Source of the DNA: an uncultured Clostridia bacterium
GTDB lineage: Bacteria; Bacillota; Clostridia; RGIG6154
Reading direction: 5' to 3'
Assembly: GCA_934446135.1 (NCBI GenBank)
Contig: CAKSDT010000091.1
Span: 1 to 7,156, forward strand
Length of the DNA stretch: 7,156 bases
This document shows, piece after piece, positions 1 to 5,139 of the stretch; within the stretch, counting starts at the first letter, position 1; the number at the start of each line of letters is the position of its first letter. The notes under the pieces were generated by a model. It saw nothing but the letters and a program-made list of their open reading frames with translations. It searched no databases and was not told where the DNA came from. The position numbers and the translations under genes were made by a program.

Positions 1-43
1 CCCCAAACATAGCACCGCCTAAAAAAACAAAAATTTCTTTCAT
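1..43 (-). CDS. Start of a small hydrophobic protein, DUF3789-like (partial)
   Basis: Only the first 14 codons are inside the window; the gene runs off the left edge. They read MKEIFVFLGGAMFG: a short charged start followed by a hydrophobic, glycine-rich membrane segment. The ATG at 43 follows a GGGAG ribosome binding site at a normal distance, which supports a real start. The pattern resembles small DUF3789 membrane proteins found on phages and integrative elements of Clostridia, but this is recognition from 14 residues and the role is unknown. It lies just downstream of the HU-like gene on the same strand (21 bases between that stop and this ATG), so the two may share a transcript. Confidence 0.5.
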   Translation of the reverse strand, partial: MKEIFVFLGGAMFG

Positions 44-64
44 AATATACTCCCAATTGCAAAA

Positions 65-355
65 TTACTTGTTATCAAACAAGTTAGTACAATTATTATA
101 ATGACTTAAAATGTGTGCATTAATACTAAGATTTTCAGGTTTAGTAAAATTTTTGACTTCACATTTATTATCACTTCTTGTTATACTAAGCCCGTTAAAA
201 ATTGTTATACCTACATCTTCATTTGGGGATGCATAAGATAACTCGTTAAAAACCACTTCTTCTAATCCTTTGAAAATCTTGCGAACAGTTGAAATATTTA
301 CACTTTCTCTTTGCGAAATTTCCCTGATTAAATCCTCTTGCGTTATGCTATATAT
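65..355 (-). CDS. Phage-type HU-like DNA-binding protein with no canonical start codon
   Basis: The frame is open from a TAG at 380-382 down to the stop at 65. It contains no ATG, GTG or TTG until a GTG at 256, which lies inside the fold. Read from the in-frame ATA at 355 it gives 96 residues. Residues 4-35 (ITQEDLIREIS, then STVRKIFKGLEEVV) match the N-terminal helical half of HU-fold proteins. Residues 49-59 (GITIFNGLSIT) match the beta strand that carries phi-F-x-G-L in phage-type HU proteins. Residues 73-88 (PENLSINAHILSHYNN) resemble their usual 'P-x-x-hydrophobic-x-hydrophobic-x-A...YY' end. An AGAGGA ribosome binding site sits 9 bases before the ATA at 355; another ATA is at 346 (reading ITQED). 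Likely readings are a mutated ATG, so a newly dead gene, or initiation at a rare codon. HU-like function is inferred from pattern only. Calling the GTG at 256 the start would remove the whole dimerisation half. Confidence 0.55.
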   Translation of the reverse strand: MYSITQEDLIREISQRESVNISTVRKIFKGLEEVVFNELSYASPNEDVGITIFNGLSITRSDNKCEVKNFTKPENLSINAHILSHYNNCTNLFDNK

Positions 356-384
356 TTGTATCAGTCCTCTCGTTTTAGACTAGT

Positions 385-416
385 ATCTTAAAATAAGATT
401 ATTGACTAACAATAAT
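385..416 (-). terminator. Weak AT-only hairpins after the surface-protein gene
   Basis: Two adjacent inverted repeats lie 12-43 bases past the surface-protein stop. ATTATTG/CAATAAT at 398-416 has a 5-base loop. ATCTTA/TAAGAT at 385-399 has a 3-base loop and overlaps it. The stems are almost pure A-T and only a short broken T run follows on the minus strand. At best this is a weak terminator, and such repeats can occur by chance in AT-rich DNA. Confidence 0.2.
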
Positions 417-427
417 AAGGCATAATT

Positions 428-3001
428 TTAATTAACAGTAATAATAACTTTCTGAGTTGTTTCATCCCATTCAACACTTGCTCCGAGTTGTTCAGAAATG
501 AAACGTAGCGGTGTATATGTACGGTCATATTCAATAAATGCCGGTGAATCAAGTTTAATTTCTTTACTGTTAACTGTAGCAATGTCAGAGTCAATTGTAA
601 TAACAATTACAACATTTTCACCGGTTTTAATATTTTTACCTTTAATAGTTACCTTCTCTTCCTCTTCGTTCCAATCAACAGTTGCACCTAAACTTTCTGC
701 AACAAATCTTGCCGGAAGCATTGTACGGTCATTTACTATTTTAGGAGCAACATCGTTTGCTTTTGTTGTTCCGTAGACCAAAGCATCTTTTTTACCGATT
801 GTGAGAACTATCTGGTGTTTTGAATTGTCTTGTTCACTCCATTTTGCATAAAGCGTAAAACTGCTTGTTACTTTAGCATCAAAATCGTACTCGTTTTTAA
901 ACTCAGAGTCTGTATACCAACCGTCAAAATCATAGCCTGCTTTTGTTGGTTTTTTTGGTTCTGTAAGGCAACCATTTTCAGACACCTTCTGGTTTGCGAT
1001 TTTACTTCCGCCGTTTGTGTTGAAAGAAATATTGTATGAATTGTTATCTCTTCTGCCGGTTGAATTCGAAATCTGTGCCCATTCAGCAGTAAATGTAACA
1101 TCTCCGGTTATAGTAACTTTTGCACTGTGACCGTAAATATTAGTGCCATCATTCCAGCGTGTAAAATAATATCCGTCTCTTACAGGAGGTACTGGCAAGG
1201 TGATTTCCTCATTAATAGTAACTGCAAAATCGGAATAGTCAACATTTTCTGCAGCAACACCGCCATTTAAATCATACTTGACATACGCTGCCAATCTTTC
1301 ATTACTTCTATTTTTATTATACACTTCAACGTTGTTTATGGTTACAGTAGAATTTACATCCTGAGAATTTTCGAGTGTCTCAAGTTGGAAAATATCTGAA
1401 CCTGTATTACTATTCTTATCAAGTCCTGTTACGGTGTTTGTACCAAGAATATTAATTGTATAAGCGTTGTTAGCATCTTTTACATTAAGTACGCTTTTAT
1501 TTGGTGTCGTTGAAATTACTGTGTTATCTTTAAAAGTGATAGTTACATCGTTTGTTCCTGCACTGTAATCTTTGTATATGTTGATAAACTTGCCGTCGCC
1601 GTTAAAAGTACAGCCGTCAAAGGTCATACTTTCCGAAGGACTGCAGCACCAAATTGAATAATCATTTTGCGGTGCATTAAAAGTAGTGTTAATATAACTT
1701 GATGTTACATTTCCTGCATAAGATAACTGACCGTTTACAACACAATCTTCTGTTTTAAAGTTATTTACACGAACAAATCCTAAGTACGGTGTTGCACCTG
1801 CGTTAAGAGTAATATTATTAAATGTTATTGAGTCACAACCGTCAAAACTGTAATCTGCATTGTATTCAGTTCCGATATTTGACGGATCAGGAACGGCAGC
1901 ACCGATTATCCATGATGTTTTTCCGCTTTCTGCACCGACAAATGTAAGTGATTTACGCGGTGAAGTGTTACCATATGTTGTAAATGTTCCCTCTCCAAGT
2001 TTAATTGTATCACCGTCTGAAGCGGCTGCAATTGCATCTGAAAGTGTAAGGTACTTAAATCCGTTAACTTCAGCAACCGCATCAAAAATAACTTCACTGT
2101 TTGCAAGTTTCATATTAGTGTCTTTTAAATCACAGTCGTGGCTTGAATTGCCGTAATGTGTGTAAAAATCAGCATAACCTGCATAATAGTATTCTCCGTA
2201 AACCCAGTAATTACCCTTGATTTTTGTGTTTGAACCTGCACAAAATCTGTTGCTGCCATCACAAGCAATTTCTGTTTCAATGAGTTCATAATTATATTCC
2301 GGGTCAGACACATATGTATTATTGCTAACTTTACAGCCACTCATAACAATTGTTCCTTGTCCAAGTCCTATAATTCCTCCTGCATCGTAAGTTCCGCATA
2401 TTTTAGTATTACTTACAGTACAGTTTTTCACGGTTGTTTGTGCAGATTGATTTGCTGCCATACCCAGCATTCCGCCTACTTTTCCGAAACCTCTTATATA
2501 TGAGTTGTCAACAGTGACATTTTCGAAAACATCTCCGTATGAATATGCGGCAACTATACCAAATACATTTCCGTAATTTGAGTCTTCTGCACACTCAACT
2601 CTGGCATTGTCAAAAGTCACATTTTTAACTGTTGCCCCTGATAAATTGCCAAAAAAGGCATTGCAATATCCGCTGCCGTTAACAATGTTATAACCATTAC
2701 TTTTCGAAGTGAAATTTCTGATTGTGTGACCCTGACCGTCAAATGTACCGGAAAACTTTGTGGTTTTTCCTATTGGCGTCCAATCAGTTATGTCTGACAT
2801 ATCAATATCATTTGTAAGAATAACTGTCTTACCTTTATAGTTTGAAGTCTGTGACATTTCCGAAAATTGTTTAAGGTCATTGGCGTTTGCAATTTCTACA
2901 GTGTTATTTTCAACTGTTTCATCAGCAAAAACTGAAAAAGTCATTATTCCTGTAAGCATTGCAACTGTCAACAAGCATGCTACTAACTTTTTAAATTTCA
3001 T
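428..3001 (-). CDS. Secreted beta-helix / InlB B-repeat / stalk-domain surface protein
   Basis: A large exported protein, 857 aa from the preferred start. Residue numbers below count from the upstream ATG at 3007. Residues 3-28 are a Sec signal peptide (KFKK, hydrophobic core, cleavage after VFA). Residues 36-240 form a GLUG-like repeat region (WTPIG, FSGTFDGQGHTIRNFT). Residues 310-565 look like a second beta-helix made of short T/N-rich strands. Two InlB-type B-repeats follow at about 574-644 (YDLNGG, DGYYFTRW, FTAEW) and 657-724 (FNTNGG, GYDFDGWY, LYAKW). Residues 733-859 look like a copper-amine-oxidase-N/stalk domain with two copies of the R-T-x-x-P-x-R-F motif (761-768 and 829-836), each followed by LGA-x-V-x-W. 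No catalytic motif, LPXTG or SLH is visible, so how it is retained is unknown. Adhesion or matrix binding is inferred from the architecture. AAAGGAG lies 8 bases before the ATG at 3001 but only 2 before that at 3007, so 3001 is the better start. Confidence 0.88.
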   Translation of the reverse strand: MKFKKLVACLLTVAMLTGIMTFSVFADETVENNTVEIANANDLKQFSEMSQTSNYKGKTVILTNDIDMSDITDWTPIGKTTKFSGTFDGQGHTIRNFTSKSNGYNIVNGSGYCNAFFGNLSGATVKNVTFDNARVECAEDSNYGNVFGIVAAYSYGDVFENVTVDNSYIRGFGKVGGMLGMAANQSAQTTVKNCTVSNTKICGTYDAGGIIGLGQGTIVMSGCKVSNNTYVSDPEYNYELIETEIACDGSNRFCAGSNTKIKGNYWVYGEYYYAGYADFYTHYGNSSHDCDLKDTNMKLANSEVIFDAVAEVNGFKYLTLSDAIAAASDGDTIKLGEGTFTTYGNTSPRKSLTFVGAESGKTSWIIGAAVPDPSNIGTEYNADYSFDGCDSITFNNITLNAGATPYLGFVRVNNFKTEDCVVNGQLSYAGNVTSSYINTTFNAPQNDYSIWCCSPSESMTFDGCTFNGDGKFINIYKDYSAGTNDVTITFKDNTVISTTPNKSVLNVKDANNAYTINILGTNTVTGLDKNSNTGSDIFQLETLENSQDVNSTVTINNVEVYNKNRSNERLAAYVKYDLNGGVAAENVDYSDFAVTINEEITLPVPPVRDGYYFTRWNDGTNIYGHSAKVTITGDVTFTAEWAQISNSTGRRDNNSYNISFNTNGGSKIANQKVSENGCLTEPKKPTKAGYDFDGWYTDSEFKNEYDFDAKVTSSFTLYAKWSEQDNSKHQIVLTIGKKDALVYGTTKANDVAPKIVNDRTMLPARFVAESLGATVDWNEEEEKVTIKGKNIKTGENVVIVITIDSDIATVNSKEIKLDSPAFIEYDRTYTPLRFISEQLGASVEWDETTQKVIITVN

Positions 3002-3009
3002 TATCATTT

Positions 3010-3016
3010 CTCCTTT
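3010..3016 (-). promoter_or_regulatory. Ribosome binding site that sets the surface-protein start
   Basis: AAAGGAG on the minus strand. Its end is 8 bases from the ATG at 3001 and 2 bases from the ATG at 3007. Normal spacing favours the 3001 start, which gives MKFKK at the N-terminus. Confidence 0.7.
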
Positions 3017-3069
3017 AATTAATTTTTTAACTTTTGTTGTTTGAACGAAATATCAAATCATTTAGATGA

Positions 3070-3312
3070 TTATGTATGATTTATAATGAGTTTTCCCAAA
3101 AACGGAATTTGCGATATGTAAAGTTTTTTAAGTTCATTTTTCCAGAAACTAAATTCTTCTTCATCGCACGATCTTAAAATTTCCGACTTTATATATCTTT
3201 TGTTCACCAAAAACGGATGAATGATATTTACATAAAAAACAACAATGCAAAGTGTGACAAGAGGAATTGTTAAAATACTGTACCAAAATACTTTGTCTTC
3301 GATTAATTCCAT
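3070..3312 (-). CDS. Small single-pass membrane protein of unknown function
   Basis: An 80-residue product I do not recognise. Residues 9-36 form one strong transmembrane segment (FWYSILTIPLVTLCIVVFYV and onward). It is preceded by an acidic start (MELIEDK) and followed by a basic stretch (NKRYIK), which predicts the C-terminus inside the cell. Residues 45-80 are a soluble tail with an acidic patch (CDEEE) and an amphipathic, lysine-rich part (FWKNELKKLY). A TAA lies two codons before the ATG, so no upstream start is possible. No convincing Shine-Dalgarno sequence precedes it (only ACGGT), and a short hairpin at 3328-3340 sits just upstream. It ends 68 bases before the preferred start of the surface protein and may be co-transcribed with it. 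The ORF could also be spurious, but its hydrophobicity pattern looks protein-like. Confidence 0.5.
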   Translation of the reverse strand: MELIEDKVFWYSILTIPLVTLCIVVFYVNIIHPFLVNKRYIKSEILRSCDEEEFSFWKNELKKLYISQIPFLGKLIINHT

Positions 3313-3327
3313 AATTTATTACCGTAA

Positions 3328-3340
3328 TCGGCTAAGCCGA
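3328..3340. repeat. Short GC-rich palindrome before the membrane gene
   Basis: TCGGC-TAA-GCCGA, a perfect 5-bp stem with a 3-base loop, 16 bases before the ATG at 3312. It could be an operator or could affect translation of the small membrane gene, which lacks a clear ribosome binding site. No T run follows, so it is not a terminator. Confidence 0.35.
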
Positions 3341-3400
3341 CAGGAAATATCCTACCTCCCATCATACATAAAATAACTATAATTTGATATGCTGCAGTAC

Positions 3401-3427
3401 GATGTATATTAACCACCCCCCAAAGTC
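3401..3427 (-). promoter_or_regulatory. Possible weak promoter for the membrane and surface-protein genes
   Basis: On the minus strand, TTGACT (3427-3422) is followed 15 bases later by TATACA (3406-3401), with a G-rich spacer. The -35 is 5/6 consensus and the -10 is reasonable, but 15 bases is short for sigma-A spacing. It lies just outside the left hairpin, so it would keep its orientation if the neighbouring segment inverted. A low level of constitutive expression is possible. Confidence 0.3.
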
Positions 3428-3431
3428 AACA

Positions 3432-3471
3432 AAATATCTGCAACATAATCGAAATTATGTTGCAGATATTT
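3432..3471. repeat. Perfect 18-bp inverted repeat with 4-base loop (left hairpin)
   Basis: The arms are AAATATCTGCAACATAAT and its exact reverse complement, separated by CGAA. On the minus strand the loop reads TTCG and the stem runs into TTTTGTTG, so it can act as a terminator for leftward transcription, for example recombinase read-through. Its inner 18 bases (3443-3460) are the exact reverse complement of 3704-3721 in the right hairpin. The asymmetric 4-base centre between symmetric arms is also the layout of a tyrosine-recombinase core site. The hairpin is certain; its function is inferred. Confidence 0.85.
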
Positions 3472-3472
3472 A

Positions 3473-3493
3473 AAATTTAATAGTATTAAATTT
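3473..3493. repeat. 9-bp AT inverted repeat
   Basis: AAATTTAAT-AGT-ATTAAATTT, a perfect 9-bp stem with a 3-base loop, immediately inside the left hairpin. It is pure A-T in the arms, so chance is possible, and no T run gives it terminator character. Confidence 0.4.
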
Positions 3494-3506
3494 AAATTCA
3501 CATCGG

Positions 3507-3520
3507 CAGATATCAGATAT
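3507..3520 (+). repeat. Tandem CAGATAT repeat
   Basis: CAGATAT occurs twice head to tail here. A third copy sits in the right arm of the left hairpin (3463-3469) and an inverted copy in its left arm (3434-3440). The repetition could mark binding sites for the recombinase or an accessory protein; this is inference from repetition only. Confidence 0.4.
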
Positions 3521-3544
3521 AATTTAATAAAGTATAACAAATCA

Positions 3545-3577
3545 AGACCAATGTTAAAATATGGCAAGCATTGGTCT
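3545..3577. repeat. 9-bp inverted repeat, possible operator or accessory site
   Basis: AGACCAATG (3545-3553) and CATTGGTCT (3569-3577) are exact reverse complements 15 bases apart. Unlike most nearby repeats they are not A-T only, so chance is less likely. The arm centres are 24 bases apart, roughly two helical turns, which suits a protein dimer. The nearer arm ends 58 bases before the -35 box at 3636. Confidence 0.45.
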
Positions 3578-3635
3578 AAAAACTATGTCTTCTATGATAA
3601 ATTGTTATGAAAATTTACAAATGTTGATTAAATCA

Positions 3636-3664
3636 TTGACAAAAGTTCTTTGCAATGCTATAAT
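3636..3664 (+). promoter_or_regulatory. Consensus sigma-A promoter with extended -10, facing right
   Basis: TTGACA (3636-3641), exactly 17 bases, TATAAT (3659-3664), with TGC just before the -10 (extended -10). Every position of both hexamers is consensus, so it should be very strong. Transcription should begin near A3671. The only thing downstream is a hairpin with a T8 run 30-60 bases on, then the 3' end of the oppositely oriented recombinase gene. It therefore drives either a very short RNA or, if the segment inverts, the membrane and surface-protein genes to the left. Confidence 0.85.
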
Positions 3665-3670
3665 TTGCTT

Positions 3671-3733
3671 ACGGTACAGAATATGTACTAGGGAACATTT
3701 ACCACATAATTTCGATTATGTGGTATTTTTTTT
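3671..3733 (+). ncRNA. Candidate small RNA of about 60 nt
   Basis: Bounded by the predicted start of the consensus promoter and the T run of the terminator. It has two hairpins: GTACA/TGTAC at 3674-3688 with a 5-base loop, and the 11-bp terminator stem at 3700-3725. They are joined by a single-stranded A/G-rich linker containing TAGGGAACA. The only reading frame is a two-codon ATG-TAC-TAG. I do not recognise it as a known RNA family. It could be a functional RNA, or just the aborted transcript of an invertible promoter in its OFF position. Confidence 0.5.
3700..3733 (+). terminator. Rho-independent terminator (right hairpin)
   Basis: TACCACATAAT, loop TTCG, ATTATGTGGTA: an 11-bp perfect stem followed directly by eight Ts on the plus strand. 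It stops rightward transcription 2 bases before the recombinase stop codon, so it protects that gene from antisense RNA. On the minus strand no T run follows, so it is not the recombinase's own terminator. Positions 3704-3721 repeat the left-hairpin core in inverted orientation. Confidence 0.8.
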
Positions 3734-3735
3734 AT

Positions 3736-4575
3736 TTAACAGCGTAATAAATTTAGTTTCTGAATTTGTCTGCGGCAAACATCACTGTTCTCCATTGTGT
3801 AAATACGGGTCGTATTAACATCTGAATGACCTAATATATCAGCAAGCCTTACAATGTCTTTTTGCAAACTGTAAAATGTCCTTGCGAACAAATGCCTTAA
3901 ATTGTGAGGAAATACTTTTTCTTTATCCACCTTTGCGGTCTCGCAAAGTGACTTCATCAATTTCCATATATTTGTTCTGTCAAGCGGTTTGCCGGTTTTT
4001 GTGATAAAGATACTTCCTTCTGATATTCTTTGTGATTCTGCAAACCTTTTTAATGCTTTGCAAAGACTGCCGGGAAGTATAATAACACGCATTTTCCCCT
4101 TCATATTGATAGTTGCCTGCCCACTTTTAATTGCAGAGACTGAAATAAACGGAAGTTCGCTGACTCTAATTCCTGTGGCACATATGGTCTGCATAAGTAA
4201 AAATAATTTGCGGTTACCAATCGAATTGGCTGCAGTAAGCAATCTTTCGTATTCCGGTTTGGTAAGTTCTTTTTCTTTTCTTGAAAATATACAGCGTTGT
4301 ATTTTTAGTGTCTTAATCTTTAAATTAAGTTCGCCTGTAAATTCAAAAAAAGCATTTAGTGATGAAATTATCGAATTGACACTTTTTGGTGCATATTTCA
4401 AAATAATATATTCCTTATACTCTAAAATCTTATTTTTATCAATTTCAGAACTGTTCAACCACGAAAAAAACATTTTAATATCTCTGACATATTTTTCAAC
4501 CGTTGCCCTGCTTTTTTCCTCATAAACTAAATGCTCCTTAAACTTTTGTATAAAATTTACCGTGATTTTTTCCAT
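3736..4575 (-). CDS. Tyrosine recombinase / site-specific integrase
   Basis: A complete 279-residue recombinase, typical of XerC/D-sized enzymes without a long N-terminal arm-binding domain. Residues 1-90 match the SAM-like core-binding domain (SRATVEKYVRDIKMFFSWL). The catalytic domain starts near 104. The expected catalytic set is present: R137 in ATGIRVSEL, a beta-hairpin lysine (K159 or K161 in MKGKMR), H224 and R227 in PHNLRH, H250 in LGHS and nucleophile Y259 in TRIYTME. It should therefore be active, cutting DNA through a 3'-phosphotyrosine link. The ATG follows AAGGAG 10 bases upstream. Its C-terminus abuts the structured region with two related inverted repeats, which are candidate substrates. 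It could be a DNA invertase acting locally or the integrase of a small element; no excisionase or tRNA attachment site is visible nearby. Recombinases of this look are common in gut Clostridia, by family memory. Confidence 0.92.
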   Translation of the reverse strand: MEKITVNFIQKFKEHLVYEEKSRATVEKYVRDIKMFFSWLNSSEIDKNKILEYKEYIILKYAPKSVNSIISSLNAFFEFTGELNLKIKTLKIQRCIFSRKEKELTKPEYERLLTAANSIGNRKLFLLMQTICATGIRVSELPFISVSAIKSGQATINMKGKMRVIILPGSLCKALKRFAESQRISEGSIFITKTGKPLDRTNIWKLMKSLCETAKVDKEKVFPHNLRHLFARTFYSLQKDIVRLADILGHSDVNTTRIYTMENSDVCRRQIQKLNLLRC

Positions 4576-4609
4576 ATACCAATCAACTCCTTATATTTTT
4601 GATATATCT

Positions 4610-4638
4610 ATTGTATCACCAAATCTACCTAATATTAA
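4610..4638 (-). promoter_or_regulatory. Likely promoter of the recombinase gene
   Basis: On the minus strand, TTAATA (4638-4633), 17 bases, TACAAT (4615-4610), with TGA directly before the -10 (extended -10). The -35 is 4/6 and the -10 is 5/6 consensus. The predicted start leaves a leader of about 28 bases with AAGGAG in it. It overlaps the stop of the decayed regulator reading frame at 4635. Confidence 0.5.
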
Positions 4639-5044
4639 ACCTTGTATTGTTTAGTTTTAAAATTATTAAAAAAATATTTGTTGTACGCAAATAAACCATC
4701 CTTACTGCAGTAAAAGAAAAGTGTTCCGCCATATATTTTGGGAATTCTTATTGCTGCATCCTGTTCAGGGTAAAGTCTTACAGTAAGAAATTTATCGAAG
4801 GTTACATATGCAGCAAATGTATATAATGCTTTTTTGTCATTTTATGATTAAATTCAATATAGTAATCATTTTCAATTTCTGAAATTTTCGGGGTATGCTC
4901 AGCGTTGCATTTCTTGACATCCAAACAAGAAACCGTCTTTGGCTCAATTCCCAATTTATCAGCAATTTGTTTTTGAGTCATCGATTTTTCTTTTCTTAGT
5001 TTACATATAAGTTCTCCGGTTTTTCTTAAATTCACTACCATCAC
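4635..5044 (-). pseudogene. Decayed XRE-family HTH regulator (internal loss and frameshift)
   Basis: The first frame (stop at 4802) starts as a typical XRE helix-turn-helix: KTGELICKLRKEKSMTQKQ, then IADKLGIEPKTVS. Where the recognition helix normally continues (KWE...) it jumps to CLDVKKCNAEHTP and then EIENDYYIEFNHKMTKKHYIH. That second part matches the C-terminal domain of a clostridial HTH family known to me by pattern (E-x-D-x-YIEF-x-H-x-MTKEHYI-x-F-x-AYVT). The frame breaks after KHYIH. Dropping back one base near 4815-4817 restores FAAYVTFDKFLTVRLYPEQ, IRIPKIYGGTLFFYC and DGLFAYN, continuing to a stop at 4635. A one-base loss in a T run of the coding strand explains this. The middle, including the linker and the expected cysteine-pair region, seems deleted. 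The best original start is GTG at 5035, 8 bases after GAGG. A perfect TATAAT lies at 5060-5055 without a good -35. DNA-binding function is probably lost. Confidence 0.75.
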
Positions 5045-5096
5045 CTCGGAGTTAATTATATTATTTTTGATTTTTTAATCCACTGTCAGTAGACAA

Positions 5097-5129
5097 CAAA
5101 AAACAGCCGGCTCTCGGCCGACTGTTAAA
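5097..5129 (-). terminator. Rho-independent terminator of the uxu operon
   Basis: On the minus strand, AACAG-T-CGGC, loop CGAGA, GCCG-G-CTGTT (5126-5102). It is a 10-bp stem counting one U-G wobble, GC-rich at the top and followed by a T run. It begins 13 bases after the SDR stop codon and ends the sugar-acid operon before the decayed regulator. Confidence 0.9.
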
Positions 5130-5139
5130 TTATTGATTT

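Larger units (their letters stand above)
3313..3735. other. Gene-free structured region between membrane gene and recombinase
   Basis: This 423-base interval has no supportable protein gene on either strand. It holds, left to right: a short palindrome (3328-3340), a possible weak minus-strand promoter (3401-3427), an 18-bp-arm hairpin (3432-3471), a 9-bp-arm AT hairpin (3473-3493), a tandem CAGATAT pair (3507-3520), a 9-bp-arm inverted repeat (3545-3577), a perfect sigma-A promoter (3636-3664) and a hairpin with a T8 run (3700-3733). So many ordered elements beside a recombinase gene suggest a recombination or regulatory locus. Confidence 0.7.

Noticed and set aside
498..776. Plus-strand reading frames within the surface-protein gene (also 830-1039 and 1860-2156)
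   Set aside because: They are antisense shadows of a well-supported coding region with clear domains; no ribosome binding sites or motifs support them.
2969..3001. LVAC near the surface-protein N-terminus as a lipobox
   Set aside because: The cysteine is only nine residues from the preferred start, before the hydrophobic core, which is too early for lipoprotein processing. A normal signal-peptidase site follows at VFA.
3432..3733. Integron-type attC or attI sites beside an integrase
   Set aside because: The hairpins are perfect palindromes without the extrahelical bases and paired boxes of attC, no cassette array follows, and the recombinase shows no obvious integron-specific insertion.
3561..3818. 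85-codon plus-strand reading frame across the structured region
   Set aside because: It spans the promoter and the terminator hairpin and runs into the recombinase 3' end, so it is not a credible gene.
3989..4525. 178-codon plus-strand reading frame opposite the recombinase
   Set aside because: It is antisense to a clear tyrosine recombinase with all catalytic residues, and its translation shows no recognisable domain.
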